Assembly: GCA_902493615.1 (NCBI GenBank)
Contig: CABUQK010000062.1
Location: 1-11,142 of the forward strand
DNA from: an uncultured Collinsella sp.
GTDB taxonomy: Bacteria; Actinomycetota; Coriobacteriia; Coriobacteriales; Coriobacteriaceae
Reading direction: 5' to 3'
Length of the DNA: 11,142 nucleotides
Position numbers and translations under genes: made by a program. The stretch's first letter is position 1, and each line of letters opens with the position of its first letter. A model generated the notes under the pieces. The model made no database searches. It was not told the origin of the DNA and saw only the letters and a list, made by a program, of their open reading frames with translations. Positions 1 through 5,880 of this stretch are shown here, in pieces.

Positions 1-442
1 CCCGTCAACAATCTGTCACTGAAGAGCCAGCACTACAACGCGAAGCTGCTCAAGGGCGTTCCCGACGGTCAGAACCCGCTGGGGCCCGTGAACCGGATGC
101 GCTACTTCATGCAGTGCTTCCTGAGGGCTCATCCCGGCTCCAACCGGGACGACATGCGGGGCTGTGGCTATGAGTCCGCCCGAGGACAAGCTTGAGAAGG
201 TCGCGATGGTGCTCGATCGGGCAATGCGATACCCGAAAACGCTCAGGTTCAGGCAGTTCTATGCAAGAAAGCCCAGTTCAGATGAGTTCGACGAGCAATA
301 TTTATCAACACAGTGCAAGGGGGGATTATATTTGTATTTCATCCGTGTTGAGCTTCACACGGTGCGCGACTCATCGCAAACTGGCGGGCGCAGCGGAAAG
401 AAAACCGACTGCAGACGAACGATCGATATCGGGAGCAAATAG
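1..442 (+). pseudogene. 3' remnant of a transposase-like gene, frame-broken
   Basis: The window opens inside a reading frame (frame 1, stop at 193-195). Its residues, including NPLGPVNRMRYFMQCFLRAH and SNRDDM, resemble the C-terminal part of transposases common in Gram-positive gut bacteria. The similarity then continues in frame 2 from about base 158 (PPEDKLEKVAMVLDRAM, then RFRQFYARKPSS), so a small deletion or frameshift near 155-163 joins the two halves. Frame 2 runs on to a stop at 440-442, but nothing beyond about base 300 looks conserved, and the tail is probably random read-through. The 5' part lies outside the window. I recognise the style of the sequence from memory and cannot name the IS family. 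An alternative is an unrelated hypothetical protein. Its position beside a defence-like operon, with an IS3 relic on the other side, fits an insertion-prone islet. Confidence 0.5.
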
Positions 443-464
443 CCACCGGATGCTTTTCGGTCTC

Positions 465-1133
465 CTACGCGTCGACCTCCGCGATTTCTTCTGCGTCTCG
501 CCAAGTTGAAAGGAGCGATGTCGAAAACTCCTTTTCGGTTAGCGTCAAGACATCCTTCACGCAAAAACCTTTCAATTTGTCAGGAAGCCCAAAACGCGCT
601 TTTTTCCTAATCGAGCTGGCAACCCGCTTCAACGCGGTCTTGTTCTTGTCCTCGTTGTATACCAAAACAAAGACGCAGTGCTCGCGAAACCATCTCGTCC
701 TCTTTCCCCACAGGTCCGAGCAGATCAAAACGCTGTCCTTGCACTTCTCGATGAGGGCGTCCCTTTGGCCAAGATTGATACCAAGCTCTTCGTCATCCTT
801 GGGATTGAGCCTCTTCCCCAGCGTCTCCTTCAGACTGCCGTTTTTAAATTCGACTAGATATAACGTTTCCCGATCGCAATACAGCGCATCGGCGGAGCGC
901 GGGAGTTGCATCCACCTATTGACCTTCTTGCAGTAGCATTCTTTAACAGAGTCAAAATTGACAACAGGCAAATCGTCATCCACAAGAGAGACGCTCCCGT
1001 CTCTGGATGTTTTGGAGATGGTCGACGTGCAGTCCCTTAGGATACAGGTCCTGCAACGGGAGCAACCATCGCTGCCATCTGGCACCACGGGAGAGTTCGG
1101 ATGAGGGCAGGAGGCGCACAGGTCGCTACTCAA
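465..1133 (-). CDS. small protein with Cys cluster and PD-(D/E)xK-like nuclease motif, partner of the AAA ATPase
   Basis: This 222-residue protein is read from a TTG at 1133. I preferred it over an in-frame TTG at 1163 because GGGAGGAG lies 7 bases upstream and the start overlaps the ATPase stop by 8 bases. The N-terminus has six cysteines: C6-x2-C9, then C24-x2-C27-x2-C30-x4-C35, which could be a zinc or iron-sulfur site. Residues 80-99 read SADALYCDRETLYLVEFKNG. D82 followed by E95-x-K97 on a hydrophobic strand fits the core of PD-(D/E)xK nucleases, and E65 could be the helix glutamate. A basic stretch (KRVASSIRKKARFG) lies near residues 167-180. No signal peptide or membrane segment is seen. 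Coupling to the ATPase implies a shared complex or pathway. The nuclease role is an inference from the motif, and I do not recognise the family. It could instead be a Fe-S or zinc accessory protein. Confidence 0.72.
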   Translation of the reverse strand: MSSDLCASCPHPNSPVVPDGSDGCSRCRTCILRDCTSTISKTSRDGSVSLVDDDLPVVNFDSVKECYCKKVNRWMQLPRSADALYCDRETLYLVEFKNGSLKETLGKRLNPKDDEELGINLGQRDALIEKCKDSVLICSDLWGKRTRWFREHCVFVLVYNEDKNKTALKRVASSIRKKARFGLPDKLKGFCVKDVLTLTEKEFSTSLLSTWRDAEEIAEVDA

Positions 1134-2424
1134 GGCCGTACTCCTCCCTCTCAAGCGTATCAAAAGGAGCCGCCAGCTTCTCGTAGGCGACCTCAGTCGA
1201 GCCGGTTATTTCGGCAAAGCGAGAGCGTCCATCAGCGCAGGTCTCCGCAAGATAATATGAGCACAATCCATCAACAGCGTGCTTCTTAGAATACACTTCG
1301 ATCGCATTCAAGAAATATGGACTATGGGTGCTCATTAAGACGTGCATCCCGAGCTCTTTCTGGAGCAGCACGATTATCTCGGCGAAGGCCAGCTGCCATG
1401 CAGGATGAAGATGAATCTCGGGTTCATCGAGGATAATAGTCCCTCCGGCATCTAGCGCGCCGGACTTCAAGAGCACCTTCATGATGGCGAACGTCTTCAA
1501 GCCAGCAGAAAGGTTCCCAGGCTCCAACCCCCGAGCGAAGCCCTCTTCGAGATACGTAAGGTGACCGCGACTTTCGCTCCTCTCGAAATACCCCGGACAT
1601 AAGGAGGAGACCTTGTCCATGAGAACCTTCAGGTGCCGCTCCTTCGCGATCTCGTCGAACAGCGAGGACTCGCTGTCATCGTTACGGATGGTCGCCTGAA
1701 TCAAATCTTGCCGCAGCTCCTCCTGGTGTCCAAGGAGGGGCCTGAACCGAAAAGCGGGGCCGTAGGGCCCTCCGAGAGAATCGATCAGGAACGGGTCGTC
1801 CAGATAATGCGCCCTGAATCGCAAAACCCTCCTATCGTGCACCTCCGCCACCTCGTCACCTGCAACCGAGAAAACCGTAGATGCGTCCTTTATCTGGAGT
1901 TCGACCTTCCCGGGCTCTTCGCCGAAAACCGAATTGATCTGGCCGTTGAACTCGCTTTGGAACCTGTTTGTCGCAATCGCACGAAATACCTCATCATCGG
2001 AGATATCCATGATCTCGATAATCTGATCGGCAACTCCTGCTACGCCATTCGTGAAATCGGATTCGATCTCACGGGAGATCTCCTCCCCGTAATACTCCTT
2101 TATCTCATCAATAAGCTCGTCCCTCGTGCACTCGCCCGAAAAAACCCTGTCGATGAAACCATTCATTCTTCCAGCAGTTCGCCTGTGGCGAGACGTGGAG
2201 TCGAGAGGGCCTCCCACATATGCCTTCCTGATGGCGCGTTCAACACTATTGCGCCTCATGCGGTCGATTTTGTTCTCCGAATCGGACATGCTGTTGAAGG
2301 CCGCATAAAGCGCTTTTCCAACCGTGCTTTTCCCCGTCCCGTTCTCCCCGGCGATCACGGCAATGCCATTAATCTCGATATCGGCCTCAGCGACCCTGCC
2401 GATGTTTTTCACCTTGATTTTCAA
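1126..2424 (-). CDS. ABC/OLD-like AAA ATPase, probable defence-module ATPase
   Basis: The 432-residue protein shows a full set of SMC/ABC-type ATPase motifs: Walker A GENGTGKST at 26-34, an ABC-signature-like NLSAG at 304-308, Walker B IILDEPE at 330-336, an HLHP segment at 338-341, and a switch STHS at 365-368. The middle (about 50-300) is variable and partly helical. This is the layout of AAA_15/AAA_21 overcoming-lysogeny-defect-like ATPases. No Toprim or nuclease domain is fused, and the C-terminus ends soon after the ATPase core. The start is TTG, because an in-frame TGA lies three codons upstream; MKIKVKNIG is a typical opening for the family. The gene is first in an operon with the small cysteine-rich partner. 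Such ATPases commonly act as sensors or motors in Septu-, PARIS- or AbiL-like phage-defence pairs. That role is inferred here. GC is lower than in the flanking core genes (25 of 60 bases at 1261-1320 against 39 of 60 at 3481-3540). Confidence 0.88.
   Translation of the reverse strand: MKIKVKNIGRVAEADIEINGIAVIAGENGTGKSTVGKALYAAFNSMSDSENKIDRMRRNSVERAIRKAYVGGPLDSTSRHRRTAGRMNGFIDRVFSGECTRDELIDEIKEYYGEEISREIESDFTNGVAGVADQIIEIMDISDDEVFRAIATNRFQSEFNGQINSVFGEEPGKVELQIKDASTVFSVAGDEVAEVHDRRVLRFRAHYLDDPFLIDSLGGPYGPAFRFRPLLGHQEELRQDLIQATIRNDDSESSLFDEIAKERHLKVLMDKVSSLCPGYFERSESRGHLTYLEEGFARGLEPGNLSAGLKTFAIMKVLLKSGALDAGGTIILDEPEIHLHPAWQLAFAEIIVLLQKELGMHVLMSTHSPYFLNAIEVYSKKHAVDGLCSYYLAETCADGRSRFAEITGSTEVAYEKLAAPFDTLEREEYGLE
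1141..1148 (-). promoter_or_regulatory. Shine-Dalgarno deciding the start of the small partner gene
   Basis: On the minus strand this reads GGGAGGAG, inside the last codons of the ATPase gene and 7 bases before the TTG at 1133-1131. The TTG overlaps the ATPase stop (TTGAGTAG). The spacing is near ideal, so terminating ribosomes can re-initiate and the two proteins are probably made in coupled amounts. Confidence 0.65.
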
Positions 2425-2465
2425 TGCATATCACCAGCTCTAAACTCGCGAGACTCAATAGCTCG

Positions 2466-2494
2466 ATTATCGCACAGGGAGATCGACTTCTCGA
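2466..2494 (-). promoter_or_regulatory. putative promoter of the ATPase operon
   Basis: Read on the minus strand, TCGAGA (2494-2489) and GATAAT (2471-2466) are separated by 17 bases. They match the sigma-70 consensus at 4/6 and 5/6 positions. Transcription would start about 35 bases before the TTG start at 2424. There is no experimental support, and other weak promoters in this gap are possible. Confidence 0.35.
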
Positions 2495-2625
2495 GGACTC
2501 CCTAAATGGAACGCGCGGGGAGGACATGGCTCGCCGCCGTCCGCTTTGCGTTCGCGCGGGGAAGGGTGACGACCAGGGGCCTCTCCGGGCTGATCAAGAG
2601 GAGCGCCGGATCCTCCTCGTCCATT

Positions 2626-2977
2626 TGAACTGTATTGTATCCCAGGACACTTGACTTAGAGGAATGGCGTTGAGCGGCGATAATCGTTTCAGCGCCAAAA
2701 AGAAAGGAGTGTTCAGTCATGGCAGATAGGCTCTCCTGCACAGCGGGGCACCGCACCGAGGCCGCAGACTTCGCCGTCGCGTCGGGGAAGCCCATCGCCC
2801 AAGTGGCCGCCGACCTCGGCATCAATGAGAAGATCCTGGGAAGATGGGTGACGGTCAGAAAGAAGGAACTGGCCAACCACCCGGTCGCGGCGGCCGCGGC
2901 CAAGACCGAGACCGCCGAGATGAGGGCCGCCCGCAAGTGCATGCGCGAGCTCGAGCTCGAGAACGAGTTCCTAAAAA
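2626..2977 (+). mobile_element. truncated IS3-family insertion sequence relic
   Basis: The relic contains the IS3-type orfA fragment and its upstream leader. A plausible left end is near 2626, where TGAACTGTATTG begins; IS3-family ends usually start with TG, but no matching right end is present. The right side breaks off at about 2972-2977, where the galE terminator begins, so orfB and the right inverted repeat are missing. It cannot move on its own. The left boundary is a guess. Confidence 0.5.
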
Positions 2978-3030
2978 GCCCCGACCTCACATTGGAGGCC
3001 GGGGCCAGTAGATTTTTGGGACATGTCTAG
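2719..3030 (+). pseudogene. IS3-family OrfA fragment, 3'-truncated and fused to terminator sequence
   Basis: The 103-codon frame starts with ATG 9 bases after an AAAGGAG ribosome binding site. Residues 10-50 form an HTH_Tnp_1-type helix-turn-helix (HRTEAADFAVASGKPIAQVA, then DLGINEKILGRWV). They are followed by an alanine-rich linker and a leucine-zipper-like segment (MRELELENEFLK, about 75-86), the standard OrfA layout for DNA binding and oligomerisation. Family members continue as LKKAAAFFA before the frameshift into orfB. Here residues 87-103 are encoded by the galE terminator and a following hairpin, so the C-terminus is not native. No orfB follows. The product is unlikely to be functional. 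Confidence 0.75.
2973..3005 (-). terminator. intrinsic terminator downstream of galE
   Basis: On the minus strand an 11-bp GC-rich stem (GCCCCGGCCTC with GAGGTCGGGGC, one G-U pair) encloses a 6-base loop and is followed directly by TTTTT. This is the classic intrinsic form and fits the end of the galE transcript, 113 bases after its stop codon. It also shields galE transcription from the inserted islet. Confidence 0.8.
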
Positions 3031-3038
3031 AAATCTAC
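3008..3038. repeat. hairpin with 8-bp arms and a palindromic loop
   Basis: GTAGATTT (3008-3015) and AAATCTAC (3031-3038) are perfect inverted repeats. The loop contains the self-complementary GACATGTC (3020-3027). It lies between galE and its terminator. It lacks its own T-tract in a useful place, so a terminator role is doubtful. Confidence 0.6.
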
Positions 3039-3071
3039 CCATGCGGGAAGCGGCATGTGCCGAGCATGTCG

Positions 3072-3109
3072 CGTGCTAGGTTTTGAGGCATGCCACAAAA
3101 CCTAGCACG
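3072..3109. repeat. 14-bp-arm palindrome downstream of galE
   Basis: The arms CGTGCTAGGTTTTG (3072-3085) and CAAAACCTAGCACG (3096-3109) are perfectly complementary. The 10-base loop contains the self-complementary GGCATGCC. The element starts 10 bases after the galE stop. With no T-run on either side, it may act as an mRNA 3'-end stabiliser or be a REP-like intergenic element rather than a terminator. Confidence 0.7.
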
Positions 3110-3118
3110 GGGGAGTGG

Positions 3119-4180
3119 CTACTCGGCGTCGGCGAAGCCGTTGGGGTTGTGGCTCTGCCAGTTCCAGCTATCGCGGCACATGTCCGCGATGTCGTACTGG
3201 GCCTTCCAGCCCATCATGCGCTCGGCCTTGGAGGCATCGCACCAGTTGGCAGCGATGTCGCCGGCGCGGCGCTCGCGGATCACGTAGGGCAGCTCCTTGC
3301 CACAAGCCTTGGAGAAGGCGGCGACGACCTCGAGTACCGAGGTGCCGGTGCCGGTGCCCAAGTTAAAGATCTCGACGCCGGTCTTGCCGTTCATCCAGTT
3401 GAGGGCGGCCACGTGACCAGATGCCAGATCGCACACGTGGATGTAATCGCGCACGCCGGTGCCGTCGGGGGTGGGGTAGTCGTTGCCAAAGACCTGAACG
3501 GCCTCGAGCTTGCCCACGGCGACCTGGGCGACATAGGGCACCAGGTTGTTGGGGATGCCCTTGGGATCCTCGCCGATCAGGCCCGACGGATGGGCGCCGA
3601 TGGGATTGAAATAACGGAGTAGCACGACGTCCCACTCGGGGTCGGCGGTGTGGACGTCCATAAGGATCTGCTCGATCATCCACTTGGTCCAACCATAGGG
3701 GTTGGTCGCGGGCTTCTTAGGATCCTCCTCGGTGACGGGCGGGTTGTCCGGGTCGCCGTAGACGGTCGAGGAGCTCGAGAAGATGATGGACTTGCAGCCA
3801 TGGTTGCGCATGACGTCGATGAGCACCAGGGTGTTCTCGATGTTGTTGTGGTAGTACTCGACGGGCTTGCTCACCGACTCGCCGACGGCCTTAAAGCCGG
3901 CAAAGTGGATGACGCGGTCGATCTGATGGGTATCGAAGATCTTGTTCATCGCATCGCGGTCGAGCACGTTGGCCTCGTAGAAGGTGAGGTTCTTGGCGGC
4001 CTCGTCGCCCACGATGGTCTTGACGCGGTCGACGGCGACGGCGCTGGAGTTGGAGAGATCATCGACGATGACGACCTGGTAGCCACCCTCGAGCAGCTGA
4101 ACGACGGTGTGCGAGCCGATAAAGCCGGCGCCACCGGTAACGAGGACACAGGTGTCTTTGGGGTCGAGTGCTTTGGACAT
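3119..4180 (-). CDS. galE: UDP-glucose 4-epimerase
   Basis: This enzyme interconverts UDP-glucose and UDP-galactose in the cytoplasm, using bound NAD; it is the last step of the Leloir pathway and supplies UDP-galactose for surface glycans. The 353-residue length is close to the usual 330-350. Visible features are the Rossmann NAD motif GGAGFIG (16-22), DDLSNSS after strand 2 (40-46), HFAGFKAVGES (92-102), the catalytic serine/threonine region SSSSTVYGDP (135-144) and the Y162-x3-K166 pair in NPYGWTK. RYFNPIGAHPSG and the PDGTGVRDYIHVCDLA signature of bacterial GalE are also present. The ATG at 4180 follows AGGAG with a 6-base gap. The gene stands alone, divergent from the hydrolase gene; no galK or galT is in the window. 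Confidence 0.97.
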   Translation of the reverse strand: MSKALDPKDTCVLVTGGAGFIGSHTVVQLLEGGYQVVIVDDLSNSSAVAVDRVKTIVGDEAAKNLTFYEANVLDRDAMNKIFDTHQIDRVIHFAGFKAVGESVSKPVEYYHNNIENTLVLIDVMRNHGCKSIIFSSSSTVYGDPDNPPVTEEDPKKPATNPYGWTKWMIEQILMDVHTADPEWDVVLLRYFNPIGAHPSGLIGEDPKGIPNNLVPYVAQVAVGKLEAVQVFGNDYPTPDGTGVRDYIHVCDLASGHVAALNWMNGKTGVEIFNLGTGTGTSVLEVVAAFSKACGKELPYVIRERRAGDIAANWCDASKAERMMGWKAQYDIADMCRDSWNWQSHNPNGFADAE

Positions 4181-4446
4181 GTAGTCTCCTATCGAATCAG
4201 GAACACTTCTTCAGGGGAGTATAGCGCAGGCAGGGACGCCCAAATCGTGCGCTGTAGGAAAAGCAGAGGATTGTGCTAACGTACTCATAGAAGAGCTTGC
4301 GTACGCATAACCTGATCTTTGACATTTGCTTACGAGCCGCTGACCTTGCAGTTTCCTGCCGTTCGTGGAAATCGTTGGGACGCGCCATATGTACGCTAAT
4401 ATGTATGAGTTGAGCGACATATAAATAAGCATGTAACGGAGTACAT
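4181..4446. promoter_or_regulatory. divergent intergenic region, galE / cell-wall hydrolase
   Basis: No gene is seen here. For galE (minus) the best -10 is TATACT (4223-4218), without a clear -35. For the hydrolase (plus) TATAAA at 4420-4425 is the best -10, again with a poor -35. A perfect TTGACA at 4319-4324 has no -10 at the right distance. TGCGTACGCA (4298-4307) is a perfect 10-bp palindrome and could be an operator. The region is AT-rich near 4386-4446. Confidence 0.4.
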
Positions 4447-4449
4447 ATG
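4386..4449 (+). repeat. 9-bp inverted repeat reaching into the hydrolase start codon
   Basis: CATATGTAC (4386-4394) and GTACATATG (4441-4449) are perfect inverted repeats 46 bases apart. The right arm includes the ATG start codon at 4447 and touches the ribosome binding site region (AACGGAG, 4435-4441). If the transcript begins upstream of 4386, the arms could pair and mask initiation. Chance occurrence in an AT-rich stretch is possible. Confidence 0.4.
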
Positions 4450-5652
4450 TCACCAAACAGCGATTCCATCCTTTCCCAGGAGCTCTCGCGTCGCACTGCC
4501 CTCAAGGCCCTGTTCGGCGCTGCTTCTGCGGCAGTTCTTTTTGGTCTGCCCACTCGCGCCCATGCGGCAGAGGCTTCCAAAGAAACCACCGATAAACTGA
4601 ATGCCGCCCAGGCCCAGCTCGACGAGGTTCAGGCCCAGCTCGACAGCATCGCAAATGAGTATGCGGCGCTGGCCAACAAGAATGCCCAGACCCTCAACGA
4701 CATCGAGAATGTCCAGGGCAAGATTGACGACACGCAGGCCCAGATCGATGAAAAGAAGGCCGAGCTCAAGAAGAAGCGCAACGACCTTTCCGATCGCGTG
4801 GCCGCCAGCTACAAGTCCGGCGGCACGAACATCCTGTCGCTGCTGCTGGCCTCTGGCTCGTTTGAGGAACTCGTCGCCAACGCGCATTACGTTGAGAAGA
4901 TCAACAAGAGCGACCGCGATGCCATCGAGGATATCCAGACGATTCAGGCTGAGCTCGACGCACAGAAGACCGAGCTCGAAGCACAAAAGGCCGACCTGGA
5001 GAAACTCAAGGACCAGCAGACGGCTCAGATGCAGGATATGCAGGCCAAGCAGCAAGAGGTCCAGACCGTGCTGAATGGTCTATCCGACGACGTCAAGGAG
5101 CTCATGGCTCAGCGCGATTCCGAGATCCTCGCTGCCGCCCAGGCTGAGGAGGCTGCCAGGAAGGCCGCCGCTGCCGCTGCCGCCGCGAACAAGAACAATT
5201 CCTACTCGGGTGGTTCAAGCTCGGGTGGCGGATCGTATGCGCCCGGAACCCCGCAACAGAATGCCGGCTCGGGCAAACAGCAGGCCGTCGTCAACGCGTG
5301 CTACTCCACGCCTTCGCCGGGTCAGAACTGGTGCGCGGCGTGGGTTACCAATGTCTTCCGTAACGCCGGCGTGGGCTATTTTGGCGGCAACGCGTGTGAC
5401 ATGTTCAATGCCTGGTGCTATAGCTCCGACCGCTCGGCGCTACAGGTGGGCATGATCGTGGCCGACTCATCGCATAGCGGTACCGGCATGCCGGGTCTGA
5501 TCTATGGCCACGTGGGCATCTATGTTGGCGGCGGCATCGTTATGAGCAACGAGGGTGCCATTACGTCTAAGTCGCTTGATTCGTTTATTAGCTTCTATGG
5601 CACTGGCTCTGGCGTGCGTTGGGGCTGGCTTGGCGGTATTGCGCTGTCGTAG
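4447..5652 (+). CDS. secreted PcsB-like coiled-coil CHAP peptidoglycan hydrolase
   Basis: This is a 401-residue exported cell-wall enzyme. The N-terminus has a twin-arginine-like motif SRRTALK (14-20), a hydrophobic stretch and a likely cleavage site after AHA (38-40). Residues 45-245 form two long charged coiled coils separated by a conserved-looking break (GGTNILSLLLASGSFEELVA, 125-144), as in PcsB N-terminal domains. An alanine run and a Ser/Gly linker (about 236-275) lead to a C-terminal CHAP domain (280-401) with C296 in NWCAAWV and H355 in YGHVGIYVG as probable catalytic residues; N368 may complete the triad. CHAP enzymes cleave peptide bonds in peptidoglycan, and PcsB types act at division sites under FtsEX control; that link is family knowledge only. 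ATG follows AACGGAG by 5 bases. The coiled coil may keep the enzyme inactive until a partner binds. Confidence 0.88.
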   Translation: MSPNSDSILSQELSRRTALKALFGAASAAVLFGLPTRAHAAEASKETTDKLNAAQAQLDEVQAQLDSIANEYAALANKNAQTLNDIENVQGKIDDTQAQIDEKKAELKKKRNDLSDRVAASYKSGGTNILSLLLASGSFEELVANAHYVEKINKSDRDAIEDIQTIQAELDAQKTELEAQKADLEKLKDQQTAQMQDMQAKQQEVQTVLNGLSDDVKELMAQRDSEILAAAQAEEAARKAAAAAAAANKNNSYSGGSSSGGGSYAPGTPQQNAGSGKQQAVVNACYSTPSPGQNWCAAWVTNVFRNAGVGYFGGNACDMFNAWCYSSDRSALQVGMIVADSSHSGTGMPGLIYGHVGIYVGGGIVMSNEGAITSKSLDSFISFYGTGSGVRWGWLGGIALS

Positions 5653-5671
5653 CTGCGGTTTGAAGCAAGTT

Positions 5672-5802
5672 GGTCCGGGACTGGGGGCGAGGCATAAGGT
5701 TGCCTGCTCTACAGTCCTGCGCAAGACGAAGGCCACATTAAGTGGCCTTCTTTGCGTGCGGAACTCGCGACCAACCTTATGCCTCGCCCCCAGCCCCGGA
5801 CC
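5672..5802. repeat. 31-bp-arm inverted repeat enclosing a terminator
   Basis: The arms at 5672-5702 and 5772-5802 are complementary at 30 of 31 positions (one A/C mismatch). They enclose 69 bases that hold a second, GC-rich hairpin. The element fills the gap between the convergent hydrolase and murB genes. The arm sequence (GGTCCGGGACTGGGGGCGAG at its start) does not resemble the other palindromes of the window. Confidence 0.85.
5728..5753 (+). terminator. intrinsic terminator inside the long inverted repeat
   Basis: GAAGGCCAC (5728-5736) pairs perfectly with GTGGCCTTC (5742-5750) around an ATTAA loop and is followed by TTT. It lies 76 bases after the hydrolase stop and is a likely end of that transcript. 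The T-run is short. Confidence 0.6.
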
Positions 5803-5854
5803 TTTCGGGTCCAAGGCGTGACATACCGGACTGGGTTGTCTGAATAAATATGGT

Positions 5855-5880
5855 GAAGGCCCCTTTCGGGGTCTTCTTTG
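5855..5880. terminator. terminator between convergent genes, usable on both strands
   Basis: GAAGGCCCC (5855-5863) pairs with GGGGTCTTC (5868-5876), with one G-U pair and a TTTC loop, and is followed by TTTGTT on the plus strand. On the minus strand the hairpin begins 4 bases after the murB stop codon and is followed by a weaker ATATTT. It probably backs up the hydrolase terminator and ends murB transcription. Confidence 0.6.

Noticed and set aside
1633..2505. A 290-codon plus-strand open frame opposite the ATPase
   Set aside because: It has no recognisable motifs and lies fully antisense to an ATPase with all its catalytic motifs.
2502..2622. Short minus-strand frame between the ATPase promoter and the IS3 relic (starts MDEEDPALLL)
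   Set aside because: Only about 40 codons, no ribosome binding site I could defend, and it overlaps the proposed promoter side of the operon. Nothing recognisable.
3008..3109. CRISPR array or attachment site in the repeat-rich galE downstream region
   Set aside because: The repeats are inverted, of different sequence, and not regularly spaced; no direct repeats with spacers and no tRNA gene are present.
4319..4347. Perfect TTGACA as a -35 for the hydrolase gene
   Set aside because: No acceptable -10 lies 16-18 bases downstream (GACCTT), and it is over 120 bases from the start codon.
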